Shown: positions 5,914 through 7,638 of the stretch, one piece after another
Layout of the letters: each line of letters starts with the position of its first letter
Numbering within the stretch: the stretch's first letter is position 1
Source of the DNA: Oscillospiraceae bacterium
GTDB taxonomy: Bacteria; Bacillota; Clostridia; Oscillospirales; UBA929
Length of the DNA: 7,638 bases
Assembly (NCBI GenBank): GCA_009784085.1
Contig: WRCJ01000074.1
Span: 1-7,638 of the forward strand
Direction of reading: 5' to 3'
Program-made: the position numbers and the translations under genes
Notes under the pieces: generated by a model
What the model saw: the letters and a program-made list of their open reading frames with translations, nothing else
The model's database searches: none
Told to the model about the DNA's origin: nothing

Positions 5914-6951
5914 ATGAAAAAGATGAGATTTCCCGCATTCCTGCTTACCTTGGCCCTGTTGTCCATGATGACCGTGATGTTCATGGCGACAGGATGCGTC
6001 AATGTCGGCGTCGGCGCCACGCCGACACCCCCGCCGGCCACGCAATCCCCGGGGGATCCCACGCCGAATCCCATGTCGCCGCCCGCGCCAACGCCAAGCC
6101 CCGTCGATTGGGACCCGAATACAGCGCCGGTCGCCAAGCTCGTGATGGACACATCCGGCATGTTGGAAGTAGCGGAAGGCGTGTACTCTATGGATGATCT
6201 GCTGTTCATCACGCTGGAGACATACCCCGCCGATTACAGCGTCGACAACAACGAGCAAAGCGTGGTCCAGCGTATCGAAACACTGCTCAATACCAGCATC
6301 CGGGTGACCACGTCGACGTCCTCCATCGAGCATTCCGAACGGCTGAGCTATCCGGTCTGGATGGTGGTCTACGATTTCGGCGGCAACGAGGATTCCGCCC
6401 ATGGCATCGATCTCTTCTTCAGCACGGATACCAACGATTATTGGGTCCACACCCAGACGCCCGTCGACTGGATGCAGAGCTACCACGACGAAATAGGACG
6501 GAGGCTGTCCACCGTCATGCTGGTCGACGAGGGCTACGATCCAGGCAACGACCCGAACTTCGATCCGGGTTGCGATCCGGGCGATGATCCAGGCAACGAT
6601 CCGGGCGACGTCCCCACCAAAAATCCCGGCGGAGGCGACGACCCAGCCGCTGATCAATACGATTGGTGGGGCGTATACCACAACGAAGCCGATAACAAAG
6701 CACTCTCCATCAGCAGCTTCAGGGCAAACCCCGACGGCCAGTACCATTTCTCCTTTACCTTGGCCACCATGGACGGCTATGAACTCGACGGGACCGCCGC
6801 CGTGGAGGGCAATCTCGCCAGTTACATGGACTTGGAGTTTGAAATCGACGAGAACAGCTGGTACATCAACGTTTCCCAAGTGGAGTCCCGGGCAGACAGC
6901 GCCGATCGGGCGCCCTTCGTGGACATATATTATCAAACGGACAACGGCTGA
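5914..6951 (+). CDS. Lipoprotein with a tandem DPGx linker, function unknown
   Basis: The 345-residue product is exported and lipid-anchored: a positively charged start (MKKMR), a hydrophobic core at residues 9-23, and a lipobox MATGC giving a lipidated Cys28. A Pro/Thr-rich spacer at about 35-70 follows, then a first globular domain at about 70-205, with VVYDFGGNED and IDLFFSTDTNDYWVHT suggesting beta strands. A linker at 209-232 consists of six tetrapeptides based on DPGx. A C-terminal domain at about 247-345 begins DWWGVYHNEA, is rich in alternating hydrophobics, and looks like a small beta barrel. I do not recognise either domain well enough to name a function. The start is firm: AAGGAG lies 7 nt before the ATG. 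An open frame runs back to 5506 but overlaps the DUF2442 gene and is not used. The gene probably shares a transcript with DUF2442 and ends at the terminator 28 nt downstream. Confidence 0.85.
   Translation: MKKMRFPAFLLTLALLSMMTVMFMATGCVNVGVGATPTPPPATQSPGDPTPNPMSPPAPTPSPVDWDPNTAPVAKLVMDTSGMLEVAEGVYSMDDLLFITLETYPADYSVDNNEQSVVQRIETLLNTSIRVTTSTSSIEHSERLSYPVWMVVYDFGGNEDSAHGIDLFFSTDTNDYWVHTQTPVDWMQSYHDEIGRRLSTVMLVDEGYDPGNDPNFDPGCDPGDDPGNDPGDVPTKNPGGGDDPAADQYDWWGVYHNEADNKALSISSFRANPDGQYHFSFTLATMDGYELDGTAAVEGNLASYMDLEFEIDENSWYINVSQVESRADSADRAPFVDIYYQTDNG
6538..6609 (+). repeat. 12-nt tandem repeat x6 encoding DPGx in the lipoprotein
   Basis: Six 12-nt units of the form GAYCCRGGNNNN encode Asp-Pro-Gly-x; the second reads Asp-Pro-Asn-Phe and the third ends in Cys. 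The units differ mainly at their last codon and by silent changes (CCA/CCG, GAT/GAC). Two degenerate units (VPTK, NPGG) follow. The array joins the two globular domains. Confidence 0.85.
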
Positions 6952-6978
6952 CGCTGTGATTACGAGAGGACACTTTAA

Positions 6979-7025
6979 CAAAGGCTTGAAATCGCTATTT
7001 TTAGCGACATCAAGCCTTTGTTTTT
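6979..7025 (+). terminator. Intrinsic terminator after the lipoprotein gene
   Basis: An 11-bp perfect outer stem (6979-6989 with 7010-7020) encloses, after a 2-nt internal mismatch, a 6-bp inner stem (6992-6997 with 7002-7007) and a TTTT loop. TTTTT follows at 7021-7025. In the opposite direction only a short TTAAAG follows, so it would act more weakly on the leftward gene ending at 7060. Confidence 0.88.
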
Positions 7026-7059
7026 CCTTACAAATCTTCTATGGAAATTATAGTGCTAT

Positions 7060-7638
7060 CTAATCGAGGGACACTAAGCGAAACCTTTCATTTCCAATTT
7101 GATAAACAACATAGTTTGAGTTATCGCGTTCGCGTTCTTCGGTAAACCTTATTAAACCCGATATTCCATAATATTCGCTATTCTGGATGGCATTTCGCAC
7201 ATTATCTGTTTCTGTGGTATTGGCGTTCTCGATAGCGTTTTTAAGAATGTACATCGTGTCGTAGGCAAGAGCGGCATATTCGCCTGGAATCACTCCCCAC
7301 ATGGACTCATAATCGACAAAAAATGCGGCGCTTTGCTCGTCGCTGTCAACAATAAATGGCGCAGCTATGACATAAACATCCTCTGTGGCAACACCGCAAT
7401 ATTCAATAAGATTGTGCGATGCCGAACCCTCACTTACTACGATGCCGCCGGTATATCCGCCATTGCGAAGCTGTTTTATAACACTTGAACCGTTTGAGTA
7501 ATTCCCGCACCAAAAAACAAGGTCGGTGTTTTGACTCCGAATCTTTGTTCCGATAGCAGATATATCCATAGAGCCGTTTCCCGCTACATGAATAGCGGCA
7601 ACATCTATATCGTTTTGTGATAGAATTGCTTTGCTGTA
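7060..7638 (-). CDS. Branched-chain amino acid-type ABC substrate-binding protein, C-terminal part
   Basis: This is a periplasmic or lipid-anchored binding protein of the LivJ/Peripla_BP_6 type, feeding a substrate to an ABC importer. The frame stays open to the right edge: 23 more codons precede the Met at 7569 and read on smoothly (DIDVAAIHVAGNGSMDISAIG), so the true start is outside and about 192 residues are visible. Family-like features are the Asp-x-Ser block followed by a strand (NTDLVFWCGN), KQLRNGGYTGGIVVSEG, a PGEYAALAYDTMYIL helix in the second lobe, and GISGLIRFTEERER near the end. The substrate cannot be told; the family binds amino acids, amides, urea and other small ligands. 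No permease or ATPase genes are in view. The coding sequence is visibly AT-richer than all genes to its left. The stop is TAG at 7062-7060. Confidence 0.8.
   Translation of the reverse strand, partial: YSKAILSQNDIDVAAIHVAGNGSMDISAIGTKIRSQNTDLVFWCGNYSNGSSVIKQLRNGGYTGGIVVSEGSASHNLIEYCGVATEDVYVIAAPFIVDSDEQSAAFFVDYESMWGVIPGEYAALAYDTMYILKNAIENANTTETDNVRNAIQNSEYYGISGLIRFTEERERDNSNYVVYQIGNERFRLVSLD

Noticed and set aside
5797..6981. 394-codon open frame on the minus strand opposite the lipoprotein
   Set aside because: Its composition mirrors the lipoprotein codons (His/Arg/Val-rich) and it has no recognisable domain. The + strand gene has a Shine-Dalgarno, a signal peptide and a lipobox, and the frame would start inside the terminator.

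Overview
The window looks like a piece of the chromosome of a high-GC anaerobic bacterium, most likely a clostridial member of the Bacillota. This is inferred from a type III glutamine synthetase, a PyrD/PyrK-type NAD-linked dihydroorotate dehydrogenase, purine-rich Shine-Dalgarno sequences (GGAGG, AAGGAG), a seven-transmembrane sensor kinase and a (T/P)-rich lipoprotein. No taxon can be proved from the sequence alone.

Layout, left to right. (1) Bases 1-785 (+): the C-terminal part of type III glutamine synthetase, running in from the left. (2) 801-2603 (+): a PyrD-PyrK fusion, 15 nt after the synthetase. (3) 2600-4723 (+): a sensor histidine kinase with one N-terminal membrane segment, an ectodomain, seven further membrane segments and a kinase core; its ATG overlaps the stop of the fusion gene (ATGA). 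These three genes read as one operon. (4) 4727-5416 (-): an OmpR/PhoB-type response regulator, tail-to-tail with the kinase and only 3 nt from it. (5) 5417-5626: a 210-bp divergent control region with a tandem repeat, a perfect inverted repeat and candidate promoters on both strands. (6) 5627-5857 (+): a small DUF2442-type protein. (7) 5914-6951 (+): a lipoprotein with a tandem DPGx linker, followed by a strong intrinsic terminator at 6979-7025. (8) 7060-7638 (-): the C-terminal part of a branched-chain-amino-acid-type periplasmic binding protein, clearly AT-richer than everything to its left and cut by the right edge. No gene-free stretch exceeds 300 bases.

How the genes fit together. The synthetase makes glutamine, the nitrogen donor for carbamoyl phosphate, and the fusion enzyme catalyses (by family) the oxidation step of pyrimidine synthesis, so the first two genes share a nitrogen-to-pyrimidine theme. 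The kinase and the convergent regulator are the obvious two-component partners, although they cannot be transcribed together. The DUF2442 protein and lipoprotein form a second short unit with no assigned role.

The most unusual signal is not one gene. Short tandem duplications (6, 12, 15, 16 and 18 nt) occur in or beside almost every gene: in the synthetase, at three places in the fusion enzyme, in the kinase ectodomain, in the regulator leader, before and after the DUF2442 gene, and in the lipoprotein linker. All those inside genes keep the reading frame. I see no defence system, CRISPR array, insertion sequence, tRNA or rRNA.
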